In this document: one piece after another, positions 52,801 through 64,000 of the stretch
Numbering within the stretch: the stretch's first letter is position 1
How the letters are laid out: each line of letters starts with the position of its first letter
From: Thamnaconus septentrionalis
Taxonomy: Eukaryota > Chordata > Actinopteri > Tetraodontiformes > Monacanthidae
Reading direction: 5' to 3'
DNA: 64,000 bases
Assembly: GCA_009823395.1 (NCBI GenBank)
Contig: CM020512.1
Location: 1,846,405-1,910,404 of the forward strand
Notes under the pieces: model-generated
Seen by the model: only the letters and a program-made list of their open reading frames with translations
What the model was told of the DNA's origin: nothing
Databases searched by the model: none
Translations under genes and position numbers: made by a program

Positions 52801-53557
52801 TCGAGGGAACAAACGGACTTCAGCGGGGAACCACTCATTCTTTTCATTATTCCGAGGATCCGGTGGCAGAAGAGACGGAACTCTGCGCTGTCCTCCTTCA
52901 CCGTCAGAACAAGTTATGGTCCTTCGCACGCAGAGGGCCGAGCCCACCCGGACCCCCCGCGTCCCCCTCCTCGCCCCCCCGCTACCACACGGTGCTGGAT
53001 CGGACTGACTTTCTTCGTATCAAACCGTGTTCTTCATCTCTCTTCTATGGCTTCATTGTGTTCTCCACTCATGCTGCTGGGAATTACTGGGATCCGGATC
53101 CTTCATTGAAAAATGCTTGTTATGAAAAACTTCAGAATTACACCTTTAAATTTAACCGTTGCCACATTGTACCAACTCGACGCCGTCCACGCAGGAAACC
53201 TCCTTTTTTTTGTGATGCATTTCAGATTTCACATCCCTGAAAATGTTTTACTTTGATCAGTTCCTTAAATTAGTCTTGACTCTTTTTTTTTTTTTGCCAA
53301 AAGAGGGAAAATGTTAATGACTATTTTCTTTTTCCCTTTGGGACAGGACAAAATACTTTCAGGGGGTGAGGTTAGACTAATACCAAGTAGATGTTACGGT
53401 ATATTGAAACATGTAAATGTGTTTAAAAAAATAATAATACAAGGTCCATGAAGTCAGTGGGGCTAAAAAGAAATCAACGCTCTAATGGTTTTAATATCTG
53501 TGTTTTTAAACGCCTGTTAACCACTGCTGAGTACATGTGTCAGTATAATATGAAATG

Positions 53558-53563
53558 AATAAA
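53558..53563 (+). terminator. tafa3: Candidate poly(A) signal AATAAA for tafa3
   Basis: This is the first canonical AATAAA after the tafa3 stop, 840 bases downstream, followed within about 15 bases by CA/A-rich sequence suitable for cleavage. A second AATAAA at 53695-53700 could serve a longer transcript. Confidence 0.6.
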
Positions 53564-53580
53564 ACCTTTCAAAAGAAAAA

Positions 53581-55098
53581 GGAAACTCTCTGCATTCTGC
53601 TTCAACATGTGGAGGAGCCACTCGCGCTCCATAACACATTGGGGTTGAGCTGAAAATGACAACAAAAATAACAACAATGATATTAATAACAACCAATAAA
53701 CATTTTGTTTTGCGGCGCAGAAGCCGTAGTTCACAACGTGCGTTTGAATCAATTTCTGGAGAAAGGAACTACTAAGGAACTACTGGCGTTCCCAGCAACG
53801 TTGCTAATAGCTGGTAATTGCATCCCGGTTTTTCTTTTCTTTTTGTAATTTTAACTCTAATGTTTCTCGCTTCAAGCAAACTGCAGTGATCACTGGCAGC
53901 TTTTTTTCCAGTTCATTTTTTTTTCTTTTCTTCCAGCAAGGAGAAATGGGTTATGAATGATTTGGTTTAAACTCCACACTCACAGGAGAATTCTCTTCAT
54001 GGACTTGTGAGAGCTGGAGACAGGAGGAGGGTGAACCCAGCAGGATGAGGATGATCGTTAAAACAGAAAGTCATGAGTGTATTGTGATGCTTTGTCTCTT
54101 CTCTGGCTTTAAACAAAGACGCTTCATATGAAACGTTGTTTAGCCATTGAGAACGTTGGGCTGTTTAGTTCAGATTTTTGTTTTTTTGAATAGGGAAAAG
54201 AACGCTGGCATGCCATCAGGACCAGCAAGGCCTTCTCTGCTGGCCTAAACATACTCAGGAAATTATGATGTCCTGTAAATAGGATAATAAGGTTATTCTC
54301 CATCGTCACCTCATAATATCTACTTGGTTGTTGTTGCTTCCATTGTTGTTCATTGCTGTGGAGGTTTTATCCAATCATGTTTCAGCTAGCTTGTGTTGTT
54401 AGATTCTGTGAAACCTGCCTGAGGCCTTCAGAATTAACATTGCAGGCTCCTGTCCGCTGTCAGTGAACGCACCACAGTCGGTCAATCAGATCTCAAGTAA
54501 AGCTGGCTGTATGCTGAACTTCACACGAGCGTGTTCTGTGATTGGATGAGCACTCAGAACCTTCCAGACTGAGCTCAACCCGGTGATCCGGTTACCACCA
54601 CGGCAAACCCATCACAGCTGAAGGAGAACATTTAGTTGCTGAATCATCTGCAATTTAAAATGTAAATATCTTACCTCTTTGGAGCAGCAGCTGTGCCAAC
54701 ATGTTCAATTGTTTAGTAACTTAATAGTTCAATAGTTTGTTTTGTTATCATATCGTTTGTCTCGCATACGAATCGGACAACAAGCAGTTTATTGGATAAG
54801 TTTGGACAAGAGTTTGAGCTCTGAGTGTAGTTTTTGTGGACTTTTTTTTTGTTGAGGAATCTCTTAAATTCCAAGAGAATTCTCAGCACTCCCAAGAAGA
54901 GAGGTGCGTTGGAGAAGGGTGCCATAAGACCAAAATCGAAAAAAGCTGAAGGAGGAAGAGAGTCGAGCAGTGTGCGGGAGCTTTTTTCAATTTTGGTTGA
55001 GGAATCTCTTAAAATCTCCCTTTATGAGTATATTTTGACAGTATCGGTGGCCTGAGTTACTTCGTCTTAATTCTGATGTAAATGCTCCAGAAACTTAG
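53581..55098. other. Intergenic sequence downstream of tafa3
   Basis: A/T-balanced DNA without recognised exons or repeats. Confidence 0.5.
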
Positions 55099-55397
55099 TG
55101 CCAGACCCACAAAGCGATTGCGCGGCTTTTACATCAGAAAATCAGTGCAAAGAGCACCAAAAACAGTGCGTCCTATCCACAGAGACGACGTAAACGTGAA
55201 AAGCGCCGGAAATGTGCAGAGGCGCAGGTAGCGACAGGGCTGCGTCAGAATCATTTGAATATATTTAAATGAGTCATTACGCGCAAAATGACTCCCCCTT
55301 CTATGCAAGCGTGTCTCATTCCAAAAAGCGCCGGATCCACACAGAGTTTGCGCTCACGTCTGCACATAATTTGAAAACGCAAACACCGCCAGCCAAT
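55099..55397 (+). mobile_element. Dispersed repeat, copy B (partner at 13319-13615)
   Basis: Begins GTGCCAGACCCACAAAGCGA. It keeps the order of words seen in copy A: GACGTAAACGTGAAAA, GCAGAGGCGCAGGTAGCGAC, CATTTGAATATATTTAAATG, AGTCATTACGCGCAAAATGA, GAGTTTGCGCTC, AACACCGCCAGCCAA. Confidence 0.8.
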
Positions 55398-57135
55398 ACC
55401 AGGCGCAGTTTCTGGTAGTTTCAAAGTGTTTCTGGCGTCAGAGCGACTCTCTCCTCCCTGAAGAGCTGATGAGGTGTGTGTATGTAGAAAATATTAACAT
55501 CACTAAACATTAATAAGTTACAAGTTCACTTACACTTGAAACCAGCTCTTACTCGATCAGATCAGCCACGAAACAGCTACAAATACTAGTTTACTGTAGT
55601 TACTGTAAAATATATAACACAATAAAAATATAAATACAGTGACGCGCCTTGACTGCCTGATGATCACGACAACGGTCTTAACTCCCAGAGCGCACAGGAG
55701 CGCCAGAGTTTCTCTTTTTGAAAACTTTCCAATTAAAATTATTTGAACGTTCGGGTTCGTTCTTGCCGTACAATCAACCTCACTCATATTTATATTGTAA
55801 CATTCCTTACGTTTGTTCAGTTTTGTATGGTTCCACTGTTTACTAATGTTCGTGTTGCTGTTAGTATGGGGCGAACATGTTATACTGCCCCACAGAGACC
55901 CCAGACAGGTGTGTGTACTGTGCGCAGGGCTGTGGGAATGTTTGGAGAGACGTGTGCGACTCTCTCTTTCTTGGGGTGAGTTCGGGAGTAGGCCAATGTG
56001 CATGATATTTGACAACAAAACTAAAGTATTCCGTCAGATGTTCATCTTACGGTGATTGAGGTGTGCACTGCACGTTACGATATCTGACGATATCGGTCAG
56101 GTTGAATCTATCTGGGCTGCGTCAGGTTGAACGTTTTGCCAATTGATCGCTCCATTTGATTTGGGTCTGGCCCAAAGTGTTTCTCGCCTAGGTCACCCAT
56201 ATGAAGGTGATGCAATGTGTAAGTGTGATTCTGTACGGATTCTCGAGCTGTAATGCCATATTGAGGATATTATGAGGTGTATTAATTTAGGGTGGACTAA
56301 ATATGATGTCACTGATGGTCTAAGTGTGAAATGCACTGCCCGCCACTGGAAAAAAAACAAACCATAATACATAACCCTATCTCTTCTATTCTTATCAAGG
56401 TGATCCCTGCAGTGCTGAAGCTGCTAACAATTCACCAGTTTTCATTTCCCCCCTGCTGGAACGGGGGTTTGTCTGACTGCAGATAAATGTGTCAAAACAA
56501 CTTTCATTAGAAACCGCTTCATGTAACTGCTGAAAGAGGATCAAGGTGGAATGCCGACCGCTCTTCATCCACTGCCATTCATTTCTTTGTGAAAACGATT
56601 TTTCGACACGTGGCAAAGTCCTTTCAGACGTCAACAGGGTTGGCGGCAGGAAGGAACGAGGCAGTAACTGTCAAAGTCACTGTAAGAATTCATCTCAGCG
56701 CAGCATTAATTTAATGGAATGCATAAATGTAATTGCTGTTGGATCTACTAGTGTTCTTGTGATTGGGCGGTGATGGTTTAAGCCAGCCACTATTTTATGA
56801 TGCCAGCTGTCCTTTCATCCACTTGGCAGCTGGATGTGTGGTGCTTTTAAACTGGATTATGTGTCATGAGACATTAAAGTCTGGTGTGCAGTGTGAACGC
56901 GTCAGTCTGCTTTAAGTAGACGTGCGTTTGTATTTAGTTTCGTCCAGAAGGGCTTTTGTGTCGTGTTGACCAGACAAGCTGCACTCAGCCTCATGACAAT
57001 GACCCTTATTGTGAAAAGTGTGGTACTTATTTCACAAATTCCCGTGGAAAACCAGTGAGAATTTGGACATGTATTGGTCCTCTTCCCCTGCCCATCATGT
57101 TTGTATCCTGCCAAATGTTCAAAATCTATATTTTT
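55398..57135. other. Intergenic sequence, partly repeat-like
   Basis: No gene recognised. 55400-56360 may be a continuation of the mobile element that starts at 55099, but no ends were found. 56400-57130 is unremarkable. Confidence 0.4.
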
Positions 57136-57139
57136 GTGC

Positions 57140-57650
57140 ATGTTAAAGGTCCAGTGGGTAAAATTTGGCTTAATTTATTTATTTTTATAATGGTAAAAGC
57201 TTAACATAAATCCCCTAAGTAGATAATTAGAAGTATATACTCACAGTACAATAAAAATAATTTGGTTTTCCAACATAAATCCCCTAAGTAGATAATTAGA
57301 AGTATATACTCACAGTACAATAAAAATAATTTGGTTTTCCTGCCCTTATTTATATATGAAAATATACATAAATCAAGGGTCTTGATCCCAGTTAGCTGCC
57401 ATCTTGCACCGCCATATTTCTAAGGAAGCCTGGTGTGGACAATCCAGCTGCCTGACAGCATGTTTTGTATTTAGGGTGAACGCTCGTGTCCTCAAAGAAA
57501 CCATTGAAGAAGAAGGTGGACGAGGTATCAAGGTTTGTGGTCGCAGGCCACCGTAGTTCACTGGCAAGCTCAAAGAGGGAAGGTACGTAGTCCCTAAGGG
57601 GGTTTCAGTGAAAGAGCGCTGTAATACGCTGTAATACACTTAACCTTTTA
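57140..57650 (-). mobile_element. Fish interspersed element with internal 69-bp duplication
   Basis: The left edge carries AAGGTCCAGTGGGTAAAATT, a common end of this repeat in fish. The 57432-57595 part matches 7455-7606 in inverted orientation. No coding capacity is seen. Confidence 0.65.
57203..57340. repeat. Perfect 69-bp tandem duplication
   Basis: 57203-57271 and 57272-57340 are identical base for base, each from AACATAAATCCCCTAAG to AATTTGGTTTTCC. Perfect identity implies a recent duplication or an assembly artefact. Confidence 0.97.
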
Positions 57651-57954
57651 TTTATTTATTTCTTGTTTTTTAAAAAGGTTAAGTGTGTGATACGACAGTG
57701 TGTAAAAGTAGGTTCCCAGCATCCCAGGCTGTGAAAGCAAACCAGTGAGCAAGAACCCAGATGCCCTCTTTAAAGGTGCAGCAGGGGGTTGACTGGGTCG
57801 CTTTTAATGAGTCAAGGTAGAGGCAGGTGAAGCAAACGTCCAAGCAGGGACGACACAAAGTCTCAGGAGGACATAAAGTATCAACTGGACGTTTTAAAAT
57901 ATGCACCGCCATCTGACCTCAGTCTTGTCTTGCCCGAGGTTCAGAATGTGTAGC

Positions 57955-58324
57955 CGTGTATCGATCGAAGCTCCCAGGTGACGTTGGGAGCTGTGAGACA
58001 GAAGATCCCCGACTCGGTCACTTTAGAACACATAAATATGGTGGCCCTGTCGCAGCGGAAATAGTCATCCGTCCTCAAAGTCTTGGTCACGGGCGTCAGC
58101 GTGAAGGATTCGCCATCAGAAGCGGCGGAGAAACATGAGCGGCGTGCTCAACATGAAGGCGGGCCGAGTCCGCCGCACCATAAATATCCCATTCCTCCGC
58201 TCCAGAAGCCCTGGTGCATGTGCCAGCCGTCAAATCCGACAAGAAACTCGACCCAGTAAGTAGATCCCAGGAGAGCCAAGCAGAACGTGTCATGTTTAGA
58301 AGCCCAGGAGTCACATGGTCCTTT
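57955..58324. other. GC-rich island with protein-like frames on both strands; unassigned
   Basis: The minus strand reads C-D-S-W-A-S-K-H-D-T-F-C and F-D-G-W-H-M-H-Q-G-F-W. After one in-frame TGA it continues F-T-L-T-P-V-T-K-T-L-R-T-D-D-Y-F-R-C-D to a stop. An acceptor-like CTCCTCTTCCAG sits at its start (58325 on the minus strand). The plus strand also has open frames and a perfect GTAAGT at 58256. The family is not recognised. It could be a decayed exon or a chance effect of GC content. Confidence 0.3.
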
Positions 58325-58563
58325 CTGGAAGAGGAGCGCCAGTAGGTGGGGAGTTATCCTGTTAAGATCAGTTCTGCCAGAAAAAACAAGCCCACTGCTG
58401 GTCGACTGATCTTGAGCCTTTTTGAGTTGCTGTAAGATACAGTTTCATTCGGATCAACATCCAGTTGGATCATGCAAAGTTTCAGTGATGAATGAAAACG
58501 GAAAGAATAGGAAGATTCTAGGTCATCCGATGTCTTGTGATGTTGCGATGATAATGACGGTGA

Positions 58564-58592
58564 CCACACACACACACACACACACACACACA
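58564..58592. repeat. (CA)n microsatellite
   Basis: About 14 CA units. Confidence 0.94.
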
Positions 58593-58599
58593 GGCATCT

Positions 58600-61100
58600 G
58601 TGTTGCATTGCATTAAAGCTGCCTCTCCCTAAAGCGCTTTTCTGATTTGGCTAATCTCCCAGCGGCCTTCTACCGAGCCTCAGTCACACTGTTTGTATGT
58701 GTGGGCGTGTGGGCGTGCGTGCGTGCGCGTGCGTCCATGACCCAGGCAGTGCCTGAGCCTCAACGCATCGTTAGCGCATGTCATTAAAAGATTACACAGA
58801 GCAAACGCAAAGATAGATTCACACACACGCTTTATTTCAACCAGAGGTGTGAGCAAAAGAAAAAGAAAGCAGCTCAGTATGAAATCGGCAGGCAGGGTGT
58901 CTGGAAACTGATGTTTTTTAACCACACAAGGTAAATGTTTTAAATATTCCTGTGTAGCTGCTCGCAATGTTTTTCCGATATTCTGAAATCCCGCTGAAAA
59001 TCTTCCCGCCACCGCCCAGCGACTCAGAATGTCTGCGTCGCTGCCGGTGCAGCGCTAAACCGCGAGCAGGGCCAACTTTTTTTGTTTTGTTTTGTTTTTT
59101 TTAATAAAACGAAGCCACTAAAGCCTTAATCTGGTCATTTTTGCGAGGTTGCACTGGATCTGGATAACCAGCTGATGGGGAGATTAGTCAGCGCGCTGGC
59201 CGAGTGGCGGCAGCTGCCGGAGCAGCTGATGAGACGGGCGACCCCGGTCCATCAGCGCCTCCACCAGCCGCGGCTGAAGGTTAAATGAATAAACAGGCTT
59301 AGCAGCTCATGCAGGGGGGGGGCCGTGGTGAAGCCCCGCCCACCCGCCACCCCAACACACCAGGACAAAGCGAAACATCATCACGTGTGTTCCATGTGTT
59401 TATGTAATAATTAGGTTGCCCCCCCCCCTCCACCCCATCTTCGCCACCAACAGGCTGTTTTGTTTTGTTGTTTTTTTGCTTTTTTTGCCAAATACACACT
59501 GCTGTGCTGTGGTTGGCTGGTAATGTTGGGGAATACTGCTGCATGAATGAAGAATCATGTACATGTAAAAAAATAAAAATAAAAACACATAAAAGCTGCT
59601 CTTGCACGAAATTAACTTTGTGATGTCACAAAGTGTACAAACCCTGGATTTTTCTGTTTTCTTGGTATTTAAGATCATTTATTATACCACGCTGCTAAAA
59701 AATGAAGGATGAAAATGTTTTGAGTACGCGCCTTGAGTATCCTGTTGCGCATTGATGGAATGTGTTTTCTGGTTCGGTATCAACCAGTTACAGCATTGAT
59801 CACAGTTTCTTCTGTCTTTTATCTGTCTGGAGACAGACAAAAGAGACACACAAGCAATAAAAGAACCAGTAGAGGGCGAAGGCAGAAGTGTTGCTGCTGA
59901 AACATATCAAGCGAGAACAAAACTCTGTTATCTATGAAGTGTAGACAATATGAATCTTTTTGGACAGTTACAGCATCGTGCTTCACCCAGACAAGTGGGT
60001 CAGAACAATACTGGATAACGGAATAGTGGCCAATTGTATCAACTGTGACATTTAATCAATTTGGATAATCTAAATGAGATGTGATGCCAGGACTTTTTGT
60101 CCCATTTGATTATCTTATTCACTTTCTTTAGGGTAGCTTGCTGATGTATTTTTTTATGTTAAACTCATTTTCTGTGGGATTAGTTGCTTCTCTTTCAAAC
60201 TCTTAACTTTTCACTTTTGGAAACAAAATCCGAGCACTTTTTCAATATTTTTATGTGTGTGTGTGTGTGTATGTGTTTGTATTTGTATTTGGCAGAAGTT
60301 ACATTTAGGTGTAATGGTCAGCAAACAAGACTTTTTTTAACCTTTTCATCTGAAGCATTAAAAAAAACCATTACATAAACAAACTCATGATGGTACGATG
60401 AGAACAATAGCTTAATCATGTGTAATGTATTATTAATAGTTGTAAGAACTATAATTACCAGACATCCACAGGATGCTGACAATTAAGATGACAAGCATGT
60501 AATTTCATAAACGTGAAAATATGCTCATAATTTCACATGGCTGACAAGCGTAATTATTAGGCAGGATTTATTTCCAGAGCGATGCATCATCTGCCAACAG
60601 TGAATCCAGCATGTTGCCAGGTGACAGTTAGGAAAAGCAACAGCTGCCTGTCTTTCTTAATTGTTCCCTTGAGCAACGCAAATCAAGTCGCCTTTTTTGA
60701 AACGTCTCACAACAATCTGCTTTGCTTTTCTCGAGAAGCCGAAGTTTTATTTATACTATGGATGTTGTTTAATGCCATATATACGGTGTGAATTCTGGTT
60801 GACAGGTTACAATGTGTCACTCTGGTGTGGTAAACCTGGGTATGACACAGAATTAGCAAAAATTTGTCAAAACAATAAATAAAGAAAGTAAAGAAATAAG
60901 AAAAAAGAAAGAAAACTCAGACTAAACCTTTGCCTTGACGTTCGTGATTTTGGGAAACACAAAACGCTGTTGACTCTTTCAGATGTAGGACCATCGTTAC
61001 AGAACCAAGACCAAAGATACTGGCCGACCTGTCTTGTCAGATTGGGCCAAACAATGTTTGTGTAGCCGCAGTGTGTAGTCGGTCTGTGTTGTCAGCAGCT
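58600..61100. other. Intergenic sequence
   Basis: No gene recognised. There are T-rich and C-rich runs at 59080-59105 and 59418-59432. Low-repeat A/T-rich DNA at 60460-60670 resembles regulatory DNA in texture only. Confidence 0.45.
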
Positions 61101-61105
61101 GGAGA

Positions 61106-61245
61106 AAACATTCCATCCATCCAGCCATCTTCTATACCCGCTTATTCCAATTCAGGGTCACGGGGGTCTGCTGGAGCCTATCCCAGCTGTCTTAGGGCGA
61201 AGGCAGGCTGACACCCTGGACAAGTCGCCAGTTCATCGCAGGGAG
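61106..61245 (+). repeat. Teleost interspersed repeat fragment
   Basis: CCATCCATCCAGCCATCTTC, TATACCCGCTTATTCC, GGGTCACGGGGGTCTGCTGG, GCCTATCCCAGCTGTC and CACCCTGGACAAGTCGCCAG follow one another. This is a very common fish repeat string; a degraded copy lies at 19225-19395. Confidence 0.8.
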
Positions 61246-62212
61246 AAAACATTGCACAAGAAAAGAGAGTCTTGATCTGCGACTTGTTGAGGGAAGAAAC
61301 ATTTACTCTTTTTTTTTGTTGATGATTTAGAGTTTATCTGGGGTGCAAACCTCACCTACCTGAACTTCAAATTTATTATTAAAGTGGGCGAGGACTGAAA
61401 TCCCCTGAACTAAAAATCCACTGTGTCTGCACAGACTCAGCATTTTCCTTTTATGAAGTATTGAAGGACAAAACATGAGGTCTGCTAGCTGACAGATACC
61501 ACTGCGTCGCCAGCACCAACTACTAGTATCAAGTGTACTACAGTCAAAACGAGTGCCCTTCACATTTTCATCCACTGTGACGTCCGCCTTGAAAAACAAA
61601 AAACACGACCCGACCCAACACATTCTTCGATGTCATTCACGCACAAGTTCCTCTTTCGCCTCGTGTGAAGGTGGCAGCCTGACTCCTGCACCTAAACACA
61701 CGCGTGTTGCACCGGGCAGAGAGAGAACCGGGTGTGGGCCGGGAACTGCCAGTGATCCGAGGTGCGAAGGTGTTGGGGAAGAGGTGAGGATCTGATTGAA
61801 CCGATCTGAGCAGGCGACGGATCAACTCGAAGGCGTGTTGCAGCATCTAAACCAGATGCGTGTGTGTTCTGTGTGTGAGCGCGAGTTGGACGACGCTGGG
61901 GGGGGGGGGGACTCTGTGTCAGACCGATAAGTGGCGCGGGAGCGGAGATGATCTCAAGCTGTCACTTTCCTTAAGCACACGCCCTGATATCCACACACAC
62001 ACACACACATACACATGCAAAAAGGCAGATGGGTCAACTGCCCCCCCCATGGTGTTGCTGTTCTGAAAAGGCAGCAGCCTGAAAGCAGGTGTGCGTCTCC
62101 ATTTTCTCCGGCCGCCAGCCACTGCTGAGCGAGCGCTGATGTGAGTCACGGTGATGAAGCTGCTCGTGCCAGTGACTCACACGGGCAGGATGACCTCTGC
62201 TAATCTGCCCAC

Positions 62213-62242
62213 GGGGGTGGGGGTGGGGGTGGGGGTGGGGGT
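62213..62242 (+). repeat. (GGGGGT)5 run, potential G-quadruplex
   Basis: Five tandem G5T units, enough for a four-tier intramolecular quadruplex on the plus strand. Confidence 0.93.
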
Positions 62243-62537
62243 CGGTGGTCATTCCTTGTCATTTCCATGACATCTAGACCGGCTGGCGGGCCGGCAAGAC
62301 GTAAACACAGCGCCGCGGAGAGAAAACAAACCAAAAGAAACCCACACATGGTTGTGTCGTTTGTTTGTTTGTTTGCTTGTTTGTCGAGGCTGCAGAGAGG
62401 CAAATGTCATCCGAGGCACGGTGATGGAAAAAAACGAAACAGAAGCATCACACCTGCATCGTGAATTTCCAGCTGGGTCGAACACACCCACCGTGTTATT
62501 TTCTTCTCCTCGTCTCTTTCCTCCCTCGTCTCTGCAG

Positions 62538-62731
62538 CCGCGGATGTTGTTCTTGAGGAAAGCGCAGCTGGGACGCTGCCGCAGCTGCTGAGTCACACCG
62601 GCAGCAGCCAGCAGCATTTCCACGGCGGCTGGTGGCGAGGAGAGAGAACACGGGGGGAGAAGTGCAGTTCAAAGCGAGTTCCTCCAACACACACAATGGG
62701 CAAAAACAAAGAGGAGATATTGTATTTATGA
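62538..62731 (+). other. Exon-like island with strong splice acceptor; unassigned
   Basis: A long C/T tract ends in CTCTGCAG at 62537. The following phase-1-type frame reads A-D-V-V-L-E-E-S-A-A-G-T-L-P-Q-L-L and continues about 64 codons to TGA at 62731. No matching upstream exon or protein family was recognised, and GC-rich DNA can be open by chance. Confidence 0.25.
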
Positions 62732-62794
62732 GTGCGTTTGTTCTGCTTATTGATCTAGTTTTAATGTTTCTTTTAGCATCACGGCCATGCACTG

Positions 62795-62850
62795 ACTATC
62801 TTTTAAATTTTACATGTTAAAGTGACAATAAAATCTATTCTATTCCAGGA
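62795..62850 (+). mobile_element. LINE-like 3' tail
   Basis: AGTGACAATAAAATCTATTC followed by TATTCC resembles the (TATTC)n-ended tails of fish L2-type LINEs. Confidence 0.5.
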
Positions 62851-64000
62851 GGAATCAGACTGGAAGCTCCAGGTGCCACTTTGGTTTTGCAGCACAAATG
62901 TTTTATTTCTGCGTGAAATACTGATTGTATTTCTTTTTTAATATTTTAGGAAACTCAATAAAATACATTCAGCGCGTGACATTCTAATCAGCCTGTTTAA
63001 CTGAGACAAAGTGCTACTCACGGAACGGAGGGGACGGTGTGGCTATCAATCCACACATTACAGGCAGCGTTCATGCGTTAGCTCCAGCATTTCGCTCCTA
63101 ATAATTGTCTGTTGTCTGAGGCAGCCGTGGTGTCATTCATACCTAGAAAAAAAAAAGAAAAAAAAACAGACATGAAAAATACAGCCCAGGGCCCGCGGTA
63201 ATGAGCCGCCGACGTGCGCTCCACGTGCCAATAATTATTACTCGTAAATTTTAAAGCAGACTTCAAACTGTCACATCGCCTCGTCTTTCTCCACCAGTGG
63301 AGGGTTTAAATGTTCCAATAGTACCATTCCAATTCCCTTCTGCCTGTGACTGATGGGCACGTTCAACAAAGTCAGCGTACTGGAGACATTATTTTCAGTT
63401 GGTTTTCAGGGTTGTTTTTTTTAATATATGGCAAATGTTCATAAGAAATTATAGCAGTTGGCTAATTAGCTGTTCAGAGGGGGTTTGCATTTGTTTTCCA
63501 GGCACAAATGGTCTTTGATCAACCCCCACATTAGCCGCCTTGTCCCTATTAGCTCTGACTGACAGTGTCCAAACGTGTCCAAACCATCTCCGTTTGGCAT
63601 CTACACACACATAATAAAAAAGAAATGGATTGTCAGAGTTCTTGAATGGAGCAAGACATGGTTGAAATGTGTTCACCTTCCGCCCCTTACTTTAGTGTTC
63701 CCGGTCAAAATTGACCGGTCTGTTTTAACTGCTCTTAAATTAGCAGAAAAAACATTTTGTGTTTAACATGAATTTATGGAATTAGACATAAAATAACTGC
63801 AGTGAAAATACAAATAGGCACTGAAAATGTACTACAAAATGAACATGTAATGTAACATAAATGGAAAACCAAAGACCATGAAGTTGTGTGTGTCTGTGTC
63901 TGTGTGTGTGTGTGTGCACATGAGTGGCACTCAGGTCAGAGTGGGCCTTGCAAACATAGGCTTCACATTTGCAGCATCTCAGGTTTGCTTTGTTGTCTCT
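62851..64000. other. Intergenic sequence to the window end
   Basis: No gene recognised. An inverted repeat, CCGGTCAA (63701-63708) and TTGACCGG (63711-63718), sits after TTTAGTGTTC and may mark the end of a DNA transposon. A (GT)n lies at about 63887-63916. Confidence 0.45.

Larger units (their letters stand above)
52719..53580 (+). other. tafa3: tafa3 3' untranslated region
   Basis: This is the sequence from the stop codon to the expected cleavage site after the AATAAA at 53558. It is GC-rich at first, with a perfect (GGC)9 run at about 52774-52800, and A/T-rich later. An ATG 46 bases after the stop opens a 114-codon frame (52765-53109) with a polyalanine start. This looks like a by-product of the GGC run rather than a known protein. 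No introns are evident. The end point is inferred. Confidence 0.7.

Overview
The window is nuclear DNA of a teleost fish. The evidence is a vertebrate-type split gene with GT-AG introns of 2 to 21 kb, very dense (CA)n/(GA)n/(AAT)n microsatellites, and fragments of interspersed repeats typical of fish: a LINE reverse transcriptase and endonuclease, L2-like LINE tails, a hAT-type element and MITE-like elements. The species cannot be named from this sequence. There are no bacterial operons, rRNA genes or CRISPR arrays.

One protein-coding gene is secure: a plus-strand TAFA (FAM19A) family gene, best matched to tafa3. Its coding exons are 24712-24812 (signal peptide), 45945-46094, 48130-48254 and 52707-52718 (last three codons plus stop). 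The splice phases join exactly (1, 1, 0) to give a 128-residue secreted protein carrying the full ten-cysteine TAFA signature and ending K-V-T-R. The 3' UTR follows, with a poly(A) signal at 53558. The 5' non-coding exon or exons must lie upstream of 24712. A GC-rich block at about 16280-17540 is a weak candidate for the promoter or first exon.

The most interesting prediction is an alternative first coding exon inside the large first intron, at 38942-39083. It has an ideal Kozak start, a hydrophobic signal peptide, a phase-1 GT donor compatible with the exon at 45945, and a TATA-like A/T box about 50 bp upstream. It would give a 142-residue isoform with a different signal peptide and a basic N-terminal extension carrying an R-x-x-R site.

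Layout: 1-16 kb is gene-free, with microsatellites, a 0.6-kb ATCC-type array, a nested transposon cluster (12.6-14.6 kb) and two diverged copies of one non-coding element (about 5.97-6.39 and 9.98-10.35 kb). 16-24.7 kb is the presumed promoter-proximal region. 24.8-45.9 kb is intron, with a MITE and a hAT element side by side at 30.75-32.03 kb. 46-53.6 kb holds the 3' half of tafa3; its last intron contains a 650-bp pure pyrimidine tract and a 20-bp minisatellite. 53.6-64 kb is downstream intergenic DNA with more transposon copies and two unproven exon-like islands (57.95-58.32 and 62.54-62.73 kb).
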